Below, piece by piece: positions 1-8,546 of a DNA stretch of 64,000 nucleotides (position 1 is the first letter of the stretch; every line of letters starts with the position of its first letter). Under the pieces are notes generated by a model. That model saw only the letters and a list, made by a program, of their open reading frames with translations. It ran no database searches and was not told the origin of the DNA. Both the position numbers and the translations under genes were made by a program. This DNA is from an uncultured Treponema sp. (lineage in GTDB: Bacteria; Spirochaetota; Spirochaetia; Treponematales; Treponemataceae): contig CASGDA010000005.1 in NCBI GenBank assembly GCA_949300145.1, positions 62,001 through 126,000 on the forward strand. Reading direction: 5' to 3'.

Positions 1-69
1 TACAGGGACTACGTTGTCAAAAACATCGGTAAAGCGGATGTACCGCCCGCGCCCATAACCGAAAGCTGA
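1..69 (+). CDS. 3' end of an unidentified gene (partial)
   Basis: Frame 1 is open from the window edge and stops at a TGA at 67-69, giving a 22-residue tail ending in ...PPAPITES. It converges on flgJ, which ends at 89. No domain can be assigned from so short a tail. The codon-aligned minus strand is also open, but it has no start codon, so the plus-strand reading is preferred. Confidence is low. Confidence 0.35.
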   Translation, partial: YRDYVVKNIGKADVPPAPITES

Positions 70-88
70 TGCAAAAAACAGGACAGGG

Positions 89-553
89 TTACACTGAGAG
101 CTGCAGATAAATCTGATCCGCCAGCCCGAATCCCGCGTTTTTGGTGACAGTGCGGGAGAACTGGTCATAAAGCATATCCTCGTACATACGGGAGGCGAAA
201 TTATCCTCTCCTGAAAACCCTGATTTTTGTATGGTATTCCGCATGGAGGAAATCATTATCTTTACAAAATAAGATTCAAGTTCAAGCGCCTGGGCATAAA
301 GTCTGCTTGTTCTGTCTACAGAACCTGTTTGTCCTGAATTTGCGGCCGCTCCCACAGGGGACTTTTCCGAAACCAAAGAAGAAGGAATATCAAAAGGCTG
401 TAAATAATCTCCGGAAATTCCGAGGGAAAACGCCGTTTCCGCTGCATCGGAAGGATTCAGATTCAAAGAGCCTCCGGAAAGAGCAGAGACCGCATCATAA
501 TTATTTATTATGGAATTCAGGGTGACACCGTTCATTGTAAAACCTCCCGCCAC
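89..553 (-). CDS. flgJ: FlgJ-like rod-binding protein
   Basis: A 154-residue protein made essentially of the rod-binding half of FlgJ, residues about 75-154, with the family-typical pattern LESYFVKIMISSMR followed by SRMYEDMLYDQ and a C-terminal GFGLADQIY. There is no C-terminal muramidase domain, so it is the short FlgJ form: a probable cap or scaffold for rod assembly in the periplasm rather than a peptidoglycan hydrolase. It is the last gene of a flgF-flgG-flgJ unit, 10 bases after flgG. The first 70 residues are low in recognisable structure. Assignment rests on the conserved C-terminal pattern and the rod-gene context. Confidence 0.85.
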   Translation of the reverse strand: MAGGFTMNGVTLNSIINNYDAVSALSGGSLNLNPSDAAETAFSLGISGDYLQPFDIPSSLVSEKSPVGAAANSGQTGSVDRTSRLYAQALELESYFVKIMISSMRNTIQKSGFSGEDNFASRMYEDMLYDQFSRTVTKNAGFGLADQIYLQLSV

Positions 554-563
554 TCAGCATTCA

Positions 564-1358
564 TCAACGCTTCAGATTCACCGCGGTTGACAGCATGTTG
601 TCACTTGTCTGGATGGCCTTTGAACTGAATTCATATGCCCTCTGGGCTACAATCATGCTGACCATTTCATTCACAGCGGAAACGTTGGACATTTCCAGAA
701 ATTTATGCACCGTTTTCCCGAAACCCTCAAAACCGGGTCTGCCTGCAATTGCATCCCCGCTGGCAGGCGTGGCTTTAAAAAGATTTTCCCCTACAGCGGA
801 AAGTCCGGCAGGATTCTGGAACCTGTAAAGCTCTATCCGCCCTACTTCAACGGGTTCGTCCAAATCATACACTTTGACGGTAACACGTCCGTCCTGGCTT
901 ATAGTTATTGTTTCCGGCCTGAATCCTTCAGGAAAAGTCACTTCAGGCAGAGCTTTCAAACCGTTGGATGTAACCAGCTGTCCGAGGGAATCGATTTTAA
1001 ATGAACCGTCCCTGGTATAAGCGTATGTACCGTCATACTGAAGAACACGGAAGAAACCTTCACCCTGTATCGCCAGGTCGGATACGTTTCCGGTATTCTG
1101 AAGGCTTCCCTGGTCAAACATACGCTGGGTGGCGGCGACTTTGACACCGTGCCCCATTTGTACACCCACAGGAGTCAGAGTATCTTCTGTAGCGGGGGTT
1201 CCGGCAGTCCTGACAGTCTGATATAACAAATCCTCAAATTCCACCCTTTGTTTTTTGAAACCGGTTGTGTTAACGTTCGCAAGGTTGTTCGCGACAGCAT
1301 CTATATTAGACTGCTGTCCATTCATACCGGTCGCCGCTGTCCATAAACTTCTTACCAT
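564..1358 (-). CDS. flgG: Flagellar distal rod protein FlgG
   Basis: A 264-residue axial flagellar protein. The N-terminus MVRSLWTAATGMNGQQ and the following [13 protein letters not shown] are the standard flagellar rod/hook signature. The C-terminus has the matching coiled-coil pattern NEMVSMIVAQRAYEFSSKAI and ends in NLKR. The length is exactly that expected for FlgG. It forms the distal rod crossing the peptidoglycan layer and joins FlgF-type proximal rod to the hook. The gene lies 55 bases after the flgF-like gene and 10 bases before flgJ, so it is probably transcribed from the sigma-28-type promoter at 2249-2276. Confidence 0.95.
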   Translation of the reverse strand: MVRSLWTAATGMNGQQSNIDAVANNLANVNTTGFKKQRVEFEDLLYQTVRTAGTPATEDTLTPVGVQMGHGVKVAATQRMFDQGSLQNTGNVSDLAIQGEGFFRVLQYDGTYAYTRDGSFKIDSLGQLVTSNGLKALPEVTFPEGFRPETITISQDGRVTVKVYDLDEPVEVGRIELYRFQNPAGLSAVGENLFKATPASGDAIAGRPGFEGFGKTVHKFLEMSNVSAVNEMVSMIVAQRAYEFSSKAIQTSDNMLSTAVNLKR

Positions 1359-1413
1359 ATCTCCCTTCCTGCACCTGCCGGATCAATAATCCGGATTGTT
1401 GACAACAAAAATA

Positions 1414-2232
1414 TTACCTGCCCACACGGACAACTTCATTCCATAACTTTGACATCATGGAATCTTCCGCCTGAATCGTCTTTTGATTCGCTTCGTAAGC
1501 CCTGTTAATTTCTATCATCCGGACCATTTCATTCACAACATTCACGTTTGACGCTTCAATGAATCCCTGAGTGACAACAGGACGCTTCTCTCCCTCTGCC
1601 GGAACCGCGGGACCTGAAACTGCGGAATCCTTGTACAGGCTGGAACCCTGTTTTGTGATATATCTGGGATTCTCAAAAGTCACAAGCTTCAATCTGTCCA
1701 ATAAAACAGAGTCAGCCTCATCATCCGAAATCGGGCGGACATAAATTTCACCGTCTTTATTCACTGTATATTCTGAGTCACGGAGAAAAATCCTTCCGTT
1801 TTCACCGAGAACAGGATAACCTTCTTTCGTAACCAAATAACCCTCAACCCCGACATGAAAATTGCCGTTGCGGGTATATCTTTCGCCGGACGGTGTCTGG
1901 ACGGCAAAAAAGCCCTCGCCTTCCAGAGCAAAATCCGAGTCGGATGAAGTCTGCTTCAAAGATCCCTGCTCAAAATCAGTGAAAAGCTCGTTCAATTCCA
2001 CTCCCAGCCCGATTTTTCCGATTATGGGGGCGGCATCGGCGGAACCAAAGGGATTTTTATACACACCGTCGTCATTCATACGCCTGATTAAAAGCTCAGG
2101 AAAATTCTTACTGACAGAAATATCCCTTTTATAACTTGTCGTATCGACATTCGCCAGATTGTTTGAAACAGCATCAAGCCTTTTCTGCTGGGCATTCATT
2201 CCGCTCGCCGCGGTGTACCAACCTCTTATCAT
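1414..2232 (-). CDS. flgF: Flagellar rod protein FlgF-like (FlgG paralogue)
   Basis: A rod protein of 272 residues starting MIRGWYTAASGMNAQQ, followed by NNLANVDTTSYKRD and a C-terminal NVVNEMVRMIEINRAYEANQ. The open frame extends 14 codons further upstream, but the ATG at 2232 has a clear GGAG seven bases ahead and starts exactly at the family consensus, so it is used here. Treponemes carry two FlgG-like genes side by side; the upstream one is usually taken as FlgF (proximal rod). The sigma-28-type promoter sits 17 bases upstream of the start, which would give a very short leader. Confidence 0.9.
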   Translation of the reverse strand: MIRGWYTAASGMNAQQKRLDAVSNNLANVDTTSYKRDISVSKNFPELLIRRMNDDGVYKNPFGSADAAPIIGKIGLGVELNELFTDFEQGSLKQTSSDSDFALEGEGFFAVQTPSGERYTRNGNFHVGVEGYLVTKEGYPVLGENGRIFLRDSEYTVNKDGEIYVRPISDDEADSVLLDRLKLVTFENPRYITKQGSSLYKDSAVSGPAVPAEGEKRPVVTQGFIEASNVNVVNEMVRMIEINRAYEANQKTIQAEDSMMSKLWNEVVRVGR

Positions 2233-2248
2233 ACATACTCCATGTACA

Positions 2249-2276
2249 ATATCGGCAAAAATGGAAACGGGCATTA
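2249..2276 (-). promoter_or_regulatory. Sigma-28 (FliA)-type flagellar promoter
   Basis: Read on the minus strand: TAAT, 16 bases, then GCCGATAT. This matches the flagellar sigma consensus (TAAA, about 15 bases, GCCGATAA) with a perfect GCCGATA core. It is positioned 17 bases before the flgF ATG and so would drive flgF-flgG-flgJ. The upstream lipoprotein gene ends at 2307, so the promoter is intergenic. The match is seen directly; activity is inferred. Confidence 0.72.
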
Positions 2277-2306
2277 GAGGCGGAAAAATATTATTTGAAA
2301 GGACAA

Positions 2307-3077
2307 TTACCTGTTTTCATAATCCTTATCAAGGGTGATGTAACCGAGTGAAAAAAGCTCGCTGTATATGCTCTGGAAAGATTCATCATAACCGTAGGCG
2401 GCAACATAAAACTGGGCATACAATCTGCCGTCTTCCGTGGGGGTGGAACTCCAGCTTACATCATCATCGCTGTCTTGGATATAATCAATTTTAAAACTAT
2501 AGTCATCGTTGTTGCGTGTTATACCGCCTACAGTCCTGCGGGGAATGCCGCAGTCCAGAAGAAGGGTACTGTTTTCGCCGGATTCATATACCCTTATCCC
2601 GGCGGTAATGCTGCTGTTCACGGTGTTGTACAAACGGATGTAAACATCCCGGTTGGATGAAGCCCCGGGTATCAAAGGATACTCTGAAAGCCGATGAGAT
2701 CCCGCCAGGCGTTTGTAGTTGTAAGTTGAAGTCATATAATCAAAGGCCATCGCCTGGGTTGATTCATCCTCATTATACGAATCAATCCGCAGGCGTTCAG
2801 ATTCCAAAGTAGTCAAATTCCTGTAAATACGGTAATAAACCTCAAAACCCTGGAAATATCCGGAGGCGGAACTATTATTCGCCGTGTCCGAAGTCCGGAA
2901 AGCACAATAGTTTCTGATTTCGTCATTAGTATCAGGCCAATTCAAATACGTCGTAACCGGATAAAGGTATATGTAGTTGTCAATTCCGCAAGCGCAGAGA
3001 AACAAAATCAAAAGGCAAACCGGTAAAGCGGGGAATACAAAAAAGGGATGCTTTTGTTTATACCGGGTCACAAACAT
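2307..3077 (-). CDS. Predicted lipoprotein of unknown function
   Basis: A 256-residue protein with a basic start, a hydrophobic stretch at residues about 11-27 and a lipobox-like FLCAC, so it is predicted to be exported and lipid-anchored, cleaving before the second cysteine (about residue 30). The mature part is rich in Tyr, Asn, Asp and Ser and looks like a secreted beta-rich domain, but I recognise no family. It lies between a membrane TPR gene and the rod genes. No Shine-Dalgarno is visible before the ATG at 3077, so the exact start is uncertain. Position next to flagellar rod genes is suggestive only. Confidence 0.7.
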   Translation of the reverse strand: MFVTRYKQKHPFFVFPALPVCLLILFLCACGIDNYIYLYPVTTYLNWPDTNDEIRNYCAFRTSDTANNSSASGYFQGFEVYYRIYRNLTTLESERLRIDSYNEDESTQAMAFDYMTSTYNYKRLAGSHRLSEYPLIPGASSNRDVYIRLYNTVNSSITAGIRVYESGENSTLLLDCGIPRRTVGGITRNNDDYSFKIDYIQDSDDDVSWSSTPTEDGRLYAQFYVAAYGYDESFQSIYSELFSLGYITLDKDYENR

Positions 3078-3097
3078 AAATAATCATGTCAGGAATT

Positions 3098-3784
3098 TCA
3101 CTTCTCCGCAAGTATCTCCAGCGCGATTATTCTGGAATGGGCCAAATCAGTCCACTCCGAATCAGGATACAAATCAAGCATAACATTGTAAGAAGCGAGG
3201 GCTTCCTCAATCCTGGAATTCTGTTCCTGGACCCTGGCGATATTGAACTGCGCCCGCGGCTTCTGGGTGAAAGACTCCGTATTCACCGCCTGACTGAAGA
3301 AATCAACAGCTTCATCCGCAAGCCCCATCTCATCAGCGCAAACCCCTGCATTAAAATAAGCCAGTCCCGTCAAATAGAATTTTCCGGAAGCATCCGCGGC
3401 GGCAACATAAAAGTCCCTGGCCTTCGTCCAGTCCTTCTTTGAAAAGTAAATCCCCGCGACAGACATATTGGCCCGTGCTCCCGCCAAATTACCCCTGTTT
3501 CCAGCGGCAGTCGTTTCCAGTTCGGCTATTATTTCAGATTCCCGCTCAGAATCAATTTCATCCGGATACATCTCAAGCCATTCATTCACGCAGGCATCTA
3601 TGCTTTCATAAGCAGCTTTCCTCTTGGAATAACTGACTCCCGTAAAAACCGCGATGGCGATGACAACCAGAAACAGAACCGCCAGGATTCCAAGGAAAAG
3701 CGTTTTCCTTGCCAGAAAAAAATCATTTACAATTTGAGAAAAACCACGGTTTTCTTCATTTTCAGAATTTACTCTTACAGCCAT
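3098..3784 (-). CDS. Inner-membrane-anchored TPR protein
   Basis: A 228-residue protein with a short cytoplasmic N-terminus, one transmembrane helix at about residues 29-51 (LFLGILAVLFLVVIAIAVF) and a C-terminal periplasmic domain of tetratricopeptide-like repeats (AYFNAGVCADEMGLADEAV; FNIARVQEQNSRIEEALASY). The architecture is like the YfgM family of periplasmic chaperone-associated proteins, although function here is inference. The start codon follows directly on the stop codon of the sigma-54 activator (TAAATG), and its ribosome-binding site AAGGAG lies inside that gene, so translation is probably coupled. Confidence 0.78.
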   Translation of the reverse strand: MAVRVNSENEENRGFSQIVNDFFLARKTLFLGILAVLFLVVIAIAVFTGVSYSKRKAAYESIDACVNEWLEMYPDEIDSERESEIIAELETTAAGNRGNLAGARANMSVAGIYFSKKDWTKARDFYVAAADASGKFYLTGLAYFNAGVCADEMGLADEAVDFFSQAVNTESFTQKPRAQFNIARVQEQNSRIEEALASYNVMLDLYPDSEWTDLAHSRIIALEILAEK

Positions 3785-5317
3785 TTATTTCTCCTTAATT
3801 CCCAGTTCTTTCATGACTCTTGATAAATAAGTTCTTTGTATATCCAGAACCTTTGCGGTTGCGGTTTGATTCCATTGATTCTCCTCAAGGATTTTCTGTA
3901 TATAATGTTTTTTAAAAAGAGAAATGACAGATTTCAAACTTTTATCCGCATATGTACTATTATCAGGTATCGCCCTGTTATTCAAGAGAAGATCGTCTTC
4001 CGTTATGTACGGAGGTTTTCCGATAACACAAGCCCGCTCTATCACATTCTCCAACTCACGGACATTTCCGGGCCATGAATACGAAAGCAGGACGGAGACA
4101 GCTTCTTCTGAAATTCCCAGGAAAGACTTGTTAACTTCCCTGCTGATTTTCTGTATAAAAAAGGAAACAAGCTCCGGGATATCTTCCAAACGTTCCCTCA
4201 ACGGAGGTATATACAAGGGAATGACATTCAACCGGTAATACAAATCGGAACGGAATTTTTTCTCTTCAACGAGCTTTTCCAAATCACGGTTCGTGGCGGC
4301 GACAATCCTCACATTGACATAAACGGTCTCGCTGGAGCCAACTTTTTCAAAGGAACGGCTTTGAAGTACCCGCAGAAGTTTTCCCTGCACGGAAAGCGGC
4401 AGATCCCCTATTTCATCGAGGAAAATAGTCCCGCCGTCAGCGGCCTCAAACCTCCCTTTACGGTTGCACACGGCGTCCGTGAAAGCCCCGCGTATATGGC
4501 CGAAAAGCTCGCTTTCCAAAAGGGATTCCGGAAGGGCATTGCAATTCACACGCACAAAGGGGCCTGAAGCGCGGGAAGAACGCAGATGGAGCTGTTCAGC
4601 GAAAAGCTCTTTTCCCACGCCGCTTTCCCCCAGAATAAGGACGGAAGAATCAGAATCCGCCACACGGCTTACAATATCAAGCTTCTCAAGCAAAACGGGG
4701 CTTTTCGCCACCAAAGTGTGGTAGCCGTGCTTTTCCAGCAGCTGATCCTGAAGAACGGTTATTTCATCCCGGGAAGAAATAAAGGCGGAAGCATTTGAAT
4801 ATGCCACAGCGGATTGATCCGCAAGCATCTGCAAAAAATACATATCCTCGGCGGTAAAATCCGCATCACCAGACTTGTTGATAAGCTCGATGACACCTAT
4901 GCATTTATCCTGCAGACGCATAGGCACAGCGACCATTTTCTTTGACATGTATCCGGTTGAATCCTGAACCCGTTTATCGTGGCGGGGATCGTTGGCGACA
5001 TCGTTTATGATAACCGACTCATTGTGCATGGCAACCCAGCCGGCTATGCTGCCTTCCATATCAACAATGAATTTCTTAGCCTCCACGCCTTTCGGTCCCA
5101 GGGCAACGGAAAAGAAAAGCTTCTCACCGGAATCATCAACAAAAAGGATTGAAGAGGATTCGCATGAAACAAGACGCATCGCCGACTCAAGGATATAAGT
5201 CAGCAATGCATCTATATCAGAGTATTTTGAATTTATCAGCGTACCTATCTCTATGAGAGTATCAATCTTTCCCGAAGGAATGTCCTTAACCCGTTTCATC
5301 AGCGAAGGAACAATCAA
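3785..5317 (-). CDS. GAF-domain sigma-54-dependent transcriptional activator
   Basis: A 510-residue enhancer-binding protein. An N-terminal GAF domain (about 25-175) is followed by an AAA+ domain (about 205-430) with Walker A GESGVGKE, the sigma-54 contact loop GAFTDA, Walker B GGTIFLDEIGDL, and a C-terminal Fis-type helix-turn-helix (NQTATAKVLDIQRTYLSRV). It lacks a receiver domain, so it responds to a small ligand or protein through the GAF domain rather than to a histidine kinase. It activates RpoN-RNA polymerase at distant enhancers. The gene lies two bases after rpsA and is tightly followed by the TPR membrane gene. Its targets cannot be told from the window. Confidence 0.93.
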   Translation of the reverse strand: MIVPSLMKRVKDIPSGKIDTLIEIGTLINSKYSDIDALLTYILESAMRLVSCESSSILFVDDSGEKLFFSVALGPKGVEAKKFIVDMEGSIAGWVAMHNESVIINDVANDPRHDKRVQDSTGYMSKKMVAVPMRLQDKCIGVIELINKSGDADFTAEDMYFLQMLADQSAVAYSNASAFISSRDEITVLQDQLLEKHGYHTLVAKSPVLLEKLDIVSRVADSDSSVLILGESGVGKELFAEQLHLRSSRASGPFVRVNCNALPESLLESELFGHIRGAFTDAVCNRKGRFEAADGGTIFLDEIGDLPLSVQGKLLRVLQSRSFEKVGSSETVYVNVRIVAATNRDLEKLVEEKKFRSDLYYRLNVIPLYIPPLRERLEDIPELVSFFIQKISREVNKSFLGISEEAVSVLLSYSWPGNVRELENVIERACVIGKPPYITEDDLLLNNRAIPDNSTYADKSLKSVISLFKKHYIQKILEENQWNQTATAKVLDIQRTYLSRVMKELGIKEK

Positions 5318-5319
5318 CC

Positions 5320-7041
5320 TCAGTTGGATTTATTTTTCAGCATATCGCCAAGAGTATAAGCACCGTCGTCACTTTCTTTTTCGGAAATATAACGTGAAAT
5401 CTCTTCCCGGTCAGCACGCCTCTTGTATTCCCTCACAGAGAAAGAGACCTTCTGCTTTTCAGGATTAATCTCAACGATTGATACGGTAAGCTTGTCTCCG
5501 GTATTATATTTTTTAACAACTTCCTCAAAAACATCCTCTTTGTTTTCAAGAAGGTTCTGCTTATTGATAAGACCTTCTATACCGCCGTCAACTTTCAGGA
5601 ATACCCCGAAGTCTGTTATAGACGTGATTTCACCTTCGATTGAATCACCGGGACGATGGGCTTCAGCGAAAGCCTTCCAGGGATCATCAGAAAGCTGTTT
5701 GACACCAACACGGATACGCCTGTTTTCCCTGTCAAAATCAAGAACCACCACATCGATTTCATCCCCCACATTCAAAACACCGGAGAGATTCTTCAATTTG
5801 CGTGTCCAGGAATAATCATCAGCATGGAGGAAAGCGTCCAAGGCACAGGGCAATTCAATATAGGCGCCTGAAACCGTCAGCTTGACAACCTTGCCTTTAA
5901 GTTTTGTTCCGGGAGGAGAATCCTGGGCGAAAGAATCCCAGGGATTTTCAGTGACCTGCTTGAGACCGAGAGAAACACGTCCAGCTGCAATATCATATCC
6001 CAGAATCATGCAGTCAACTTCATCCCCGATTTTAACCATATCGGCGGGGTTGGCAACTTTTTTCACCCAGCTGAATTCACTTACGTGGGCGAGACCTTCA
6101 ATCCCCTCTTTAAGTTCAATGAAAGCTCCGAAATCCGTCAGCTTTGTGACCTTTCCCTTAACGATATCGTTAACATGGAAATCATCTTCAAAACGAAGCC
6201 ACGGGTCATCGGTGAAATGCTTGAGGGAAAGATTGATACGGCGTCCGTCAGGATCAAGGTTGATAACCTTCACCTTCACTTCGGAGCCTTTTTTCACAAA
6301 ATCACGTGGTCTGGTGACATGGCCCCAGCTCATATCATTTATATGAAGAAGACCGTCAAAGCCTCCGAGATCGATGAATGCGCCGAAGCTGGTGAAACTT
6401 TTTACCACACCGGAAACAACATCCCCCACATTGGCTGTACGGAAAAACTCAGAGCGTTTTCTTTCGGATTCTTCCTCAAGATATTTACGTCTGTTGACAA
6501 CAACATTCGTCCGGCCGTTCTCAGAACCAACACGTTCTACATAAAAACAGGAAACTGTTCCAAGTAAAGAATCAAGATTATCAATTCTATCAATATCAGC
6601 CTGGCTGGCAGGAAGGAAGGCCTTGATATTGGCACCAAGATCAACTTCATAACCGCCTTTAACTGTCCTGGTTATTTTACCTTCAACAGCTTCTTTATTA
6701 TCGATTGCAGATTTTAACTTCTTCCAGATACTCTTATGATCGGCCTTTCTTTTGGAAAGGACGACCTCGCCGCCACGGCCTTCCTTCTTCTCAAGAAAAA
6801 CATCAATGACTTCTCCGACATCCGGAACCTTTTGGAATTCCGACAGAGGTATCTTTCCTTCAGATTTATAACCTATATCAACAAAAACCTGATCGTTTGT
6901 AACCTGAACGACAGTACCTTCTACAATCTGCCCCTCTTCAAGAGGTTTGAAAGTCTTAAGGTACTCCTCCTGTAAGAGTGTCTGCTGGATGTTTTCTCCG
7001 GTACCATTTTCAACATCCTTTGCCACTTCCTTCTGCTCCAT
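5320..7041 (-). CDS. rpsA: 30S ribosomal protein S1
   Basis: A 573-residue protein with six S1 RNA-binding repeats at about residues 37-102, 120-190, 208-276, 293-361, 379-448 and 466-536. Repeats 3-6 carry the pattern SFGAFIDLGGFDGLLH or close variants. S1 binds mRNA on the 30S subunit and helps start translation of weakly structured or SD-poor messages. The ATG at 7041 is preceded by AAAAGGG. It overlaps the end of cmk by 32 bases in a different frame. The C-terminus after repeat 6 is short and charged, as usual. Confidence 0.96.
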   Translation of the reverse strand: MEQKEVAKDVENGTGENIQQTLLQEEYLKTFKPLEEGQIVEGTVVQVTNDQVFVDIGYKSEGKIPLSEFQKVPDVGEVIDVFLEKKEGRGGEVVLSKRKADHKSIWKKLKSAIDNKEAVEGKITRTVKGGYEVDLGANIKAFLPASQADIDRIDNLDSLLGTVSCFYVERVGSENGRTNVVVNRRKYLEEESERKRSEFFRTANVGDVVSGVVKSFTSFGAFIDLGGFDGLLHINDMSWGHVTRPRDFVKKGSEVKVKVINLDPDGRRINLSLKHFTDDPWLRFEDDFHVNDIVKGKVTKLTDFGAFIELKEGIEGLAHVSEFSWVKKVANPADMVKIGDEVDCMILGYDIAAGRVSLGLKQVTENPWDSFAQDSPPGTKLKGKVVKLTVSGAYIELPCALDAFLHADDYSWTRKLKNLSGVLNVGDEIDVVVLDFDRENRRIRVGVKQLSDDPWKAFAEAHRPGDSIEGEITSITDFGVFLKVDGGIEGLINKQNLLENKEDVFEEVVKKYNTGDKLTVSIVEINPEKQKVSFSVREYKRRADREEISRYISEKESDDGAYTLGDMLKNKSN

Positions 7042-7732
7042 TATATATCCCTTTTCCTAGAATTTCAGCCAGCATTATGTCACAAACTTCATCAATCGTC
7101 AAGCCGGAAGAATCCAAATAGAAAGCATCCGGAGCTATTCTTAAACTGCCTTCAACCTTGTTGCGGTCCAGGGCGTCCCTCTGTTCAATCGATTCCCTGA
7201 TTTCCTCTAGGGAAAGAGAGCTGGTTCCCTGGGCGAAACGGCGCATAGCCCTGGTTTCAACAGAAGCGTCCAGGTAAAATTTGAACGGTGTATCCGGGAA
7301 AACAACGGTTGTCATATCGCGGCCTTCACATACAACCCCTGTTTTCTCCGCAACAGCACGTATTTTTTTATTAAGGATTCTCCTCACCTCAGGAATGGCG
7401 GAAACAGGGGAAACAATGCTTTCAACAGTATCGGTGCGCAGATATTTTTCAACATTCTCCCCGTTTATGGACAAACCTTCCGAAGAATACTCGAAGGACA
7501 GGGTTTCCGTAAAATCAATGACAGCCTGAGTGTCCTTCAGGTCAACTTTTTCACCTCCGCTGCCCGCGGCATCCGCTCCCTTGGAGCGCAAAAGCATAAG
7601 CGTAAGCCCCCTGTAAAAACTGCCGGTATTCATGAAAACAAGATTTAGCTTCTCCGCCAGTTTTTTAGCTATCGTGCTTTTTCCGGCACCGGCCGGGCCG
7701 TCAATTGCCACAATGATTTTCATGCTTTCCAC
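7010..7732 (-). CDS. cmk: Cytidylate kinase
   Basis: A 240-residue CMP/dCMP kinase with an N-terminal P-loop (IDGPAGAGKST), the CMP-binding FMNTGSFYRGLTL segment, CEGRDMTTVVFP and the lid region RRFAQG...EEIRESIEQRDALDRNR-like stretch. It phosphorylates CMP and dCMP for nucleotide salvage. A GTG at 7732 with upstream GGGGAAGGGGAAAA is preferred; an ATG three codons later (7723) starts exactly at the domain but has a poorly spaced ribosome-binding site. The gene overlaps rluB upstream and rpsA downstream. Confidence 0.94.
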   Translation of the reverse strand: MESMKIIVAIDGPAGAGKSTIAKKLAEKLNLVFMNTGSFYRGLTLMLLRSKGADAAGSGGEKVDLKDTQAVIDFTETLSFEYSSEGLSINGENVEKYLRTDTVESIVSPVSAIPEVRRILNKKIRAVAEKTGVVCEGRDMTTVVFPDTPFKFYLDASVETRAMRRFAQGTSSLSLEEIRESIEQRDALDRNKVEGSLRIAPDAFYLDSSGLTIDEVCDIMLAEILGKGIYNGAEGSGKGC

Positions 7733-8546
7733 GTATTTTCCCCTTCCCCAAAAGGCTGTTTATTTCCGCCGCAGTCAAGTCCCTGAAGCCTCCCGGGGGA
7801 AGATCCCCCAGACGTACAGAGCCTATCCTGACCCGGACCAGTTTTTTTATATGTATATCGAAGAATCCAAGAACCCGCCTTATTTCCCTGTTTTTCCCTT
7901 CGGCGAGAACCAATTTTATTTTCCTCGGGGAAAGTTTTTCGGCGGAGACGGCCTTATAAAAAACATTGTCAATCCGTATTCCGGATGTGAAAGCCTTTAT
8001 CACTTCCTCATTGAAAGGAAGGCTGGTTTCCACGATGTATTCCTTTTCTATTCCTGAAGACGGATGGCCTGTCTTTAAGGCAAAATCACCGTCATTTGTA
8101 AAAATTATGGCGCCCTGGGAGTACATATCCAGTCTGCCTACATTATAAAGCCGTTCGGGATAAGCATCCGCAAGGAGAGAGGCTGCCGAGGGCCGGCCTT
8201 TTTCATCCGACAAAGTAGATACGTAACCGACGGGTTTATTCAGAAGGACATACCGTTTTTTATTTTCCAGCCGGAGCAATTTCCCGTCGAGGTAAACCTT
8301 GTCAGCGGGGGAAACTTTATATCCCATTTCAGACACAGTAACGCCGTTCACCTCCACCCGGCCTGAAAGGATTATTTTCTCACCGGCCCTGCGGGAGGCA
8401 ACCCCGCAACGGGCTAAAAAGACCTGCAGTCTGATTTCCCTGTTATCATCGCAGGTTTCCTGAGCCGTATCCGTCACAACGTTTTTTTTACCGGGCGAGT
8501 TCAAAGCGTCCGCTCTCCGGTTCATCAAGTTTAGGCAAATCCGCAA
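7701..8546 (-). CDS. rluB: Ribosomal large-subunit pseudouridine synthase, RsuA/RluB family
   Basis: The core of this roughly 250-280-residue protein has an N-terminal S4 RNA-binding domain (LQVFLARCGVASRRAGEKI) and the RsuA/RluB catalytic domain, with the aspartate motif NVGRLDMYSQGAIIFTNDG and C-terminal KNREIRRVLGFF. It isomerises a uridine in rRNA, probably 23S. The N-terminal 35 residues are poorly conserved and overlap scpB by 59 bases, so the true start may lie a few codons downstream of 8546. The end overlaps cmk. Assignment to RluB rather than RsuA is by general resemblance. Confidence 0.88.
   Translation of the reverse strand: MRICLNLMNRRADALNSPGKKNVVTDTAQETCDDNREIRLQVFLARCGVASRRAGEKIILSGRVEVNGVTVSEMGYKVSPADKVYLDGKLLRLENKKRYVLLNKPVGYVSTLSDEKGRPSAASLLADAYPERLYNVGRLDMYSQGAIIFTNDGDFALKTGHPSSGIEKEYIVETSLPFNEEVIKAFTSGIRIDNVFYKAVSAEKLSPRKIKLVLAEGKNREIRRVLGFFDIHIKKLVRVRIGSVRLGDLPPGGFRDLTAAEINSLLGKGKIRGKHENHCGN

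Noticed and set aside
1-88. Minus-strand frame reading LFFASAFGYGRGRY, resembling a signal peptide after flgJ
   Set aside because: It has no start codon and is the codon-aligned reverse of a plus-strand frame that ends in a proper stop.
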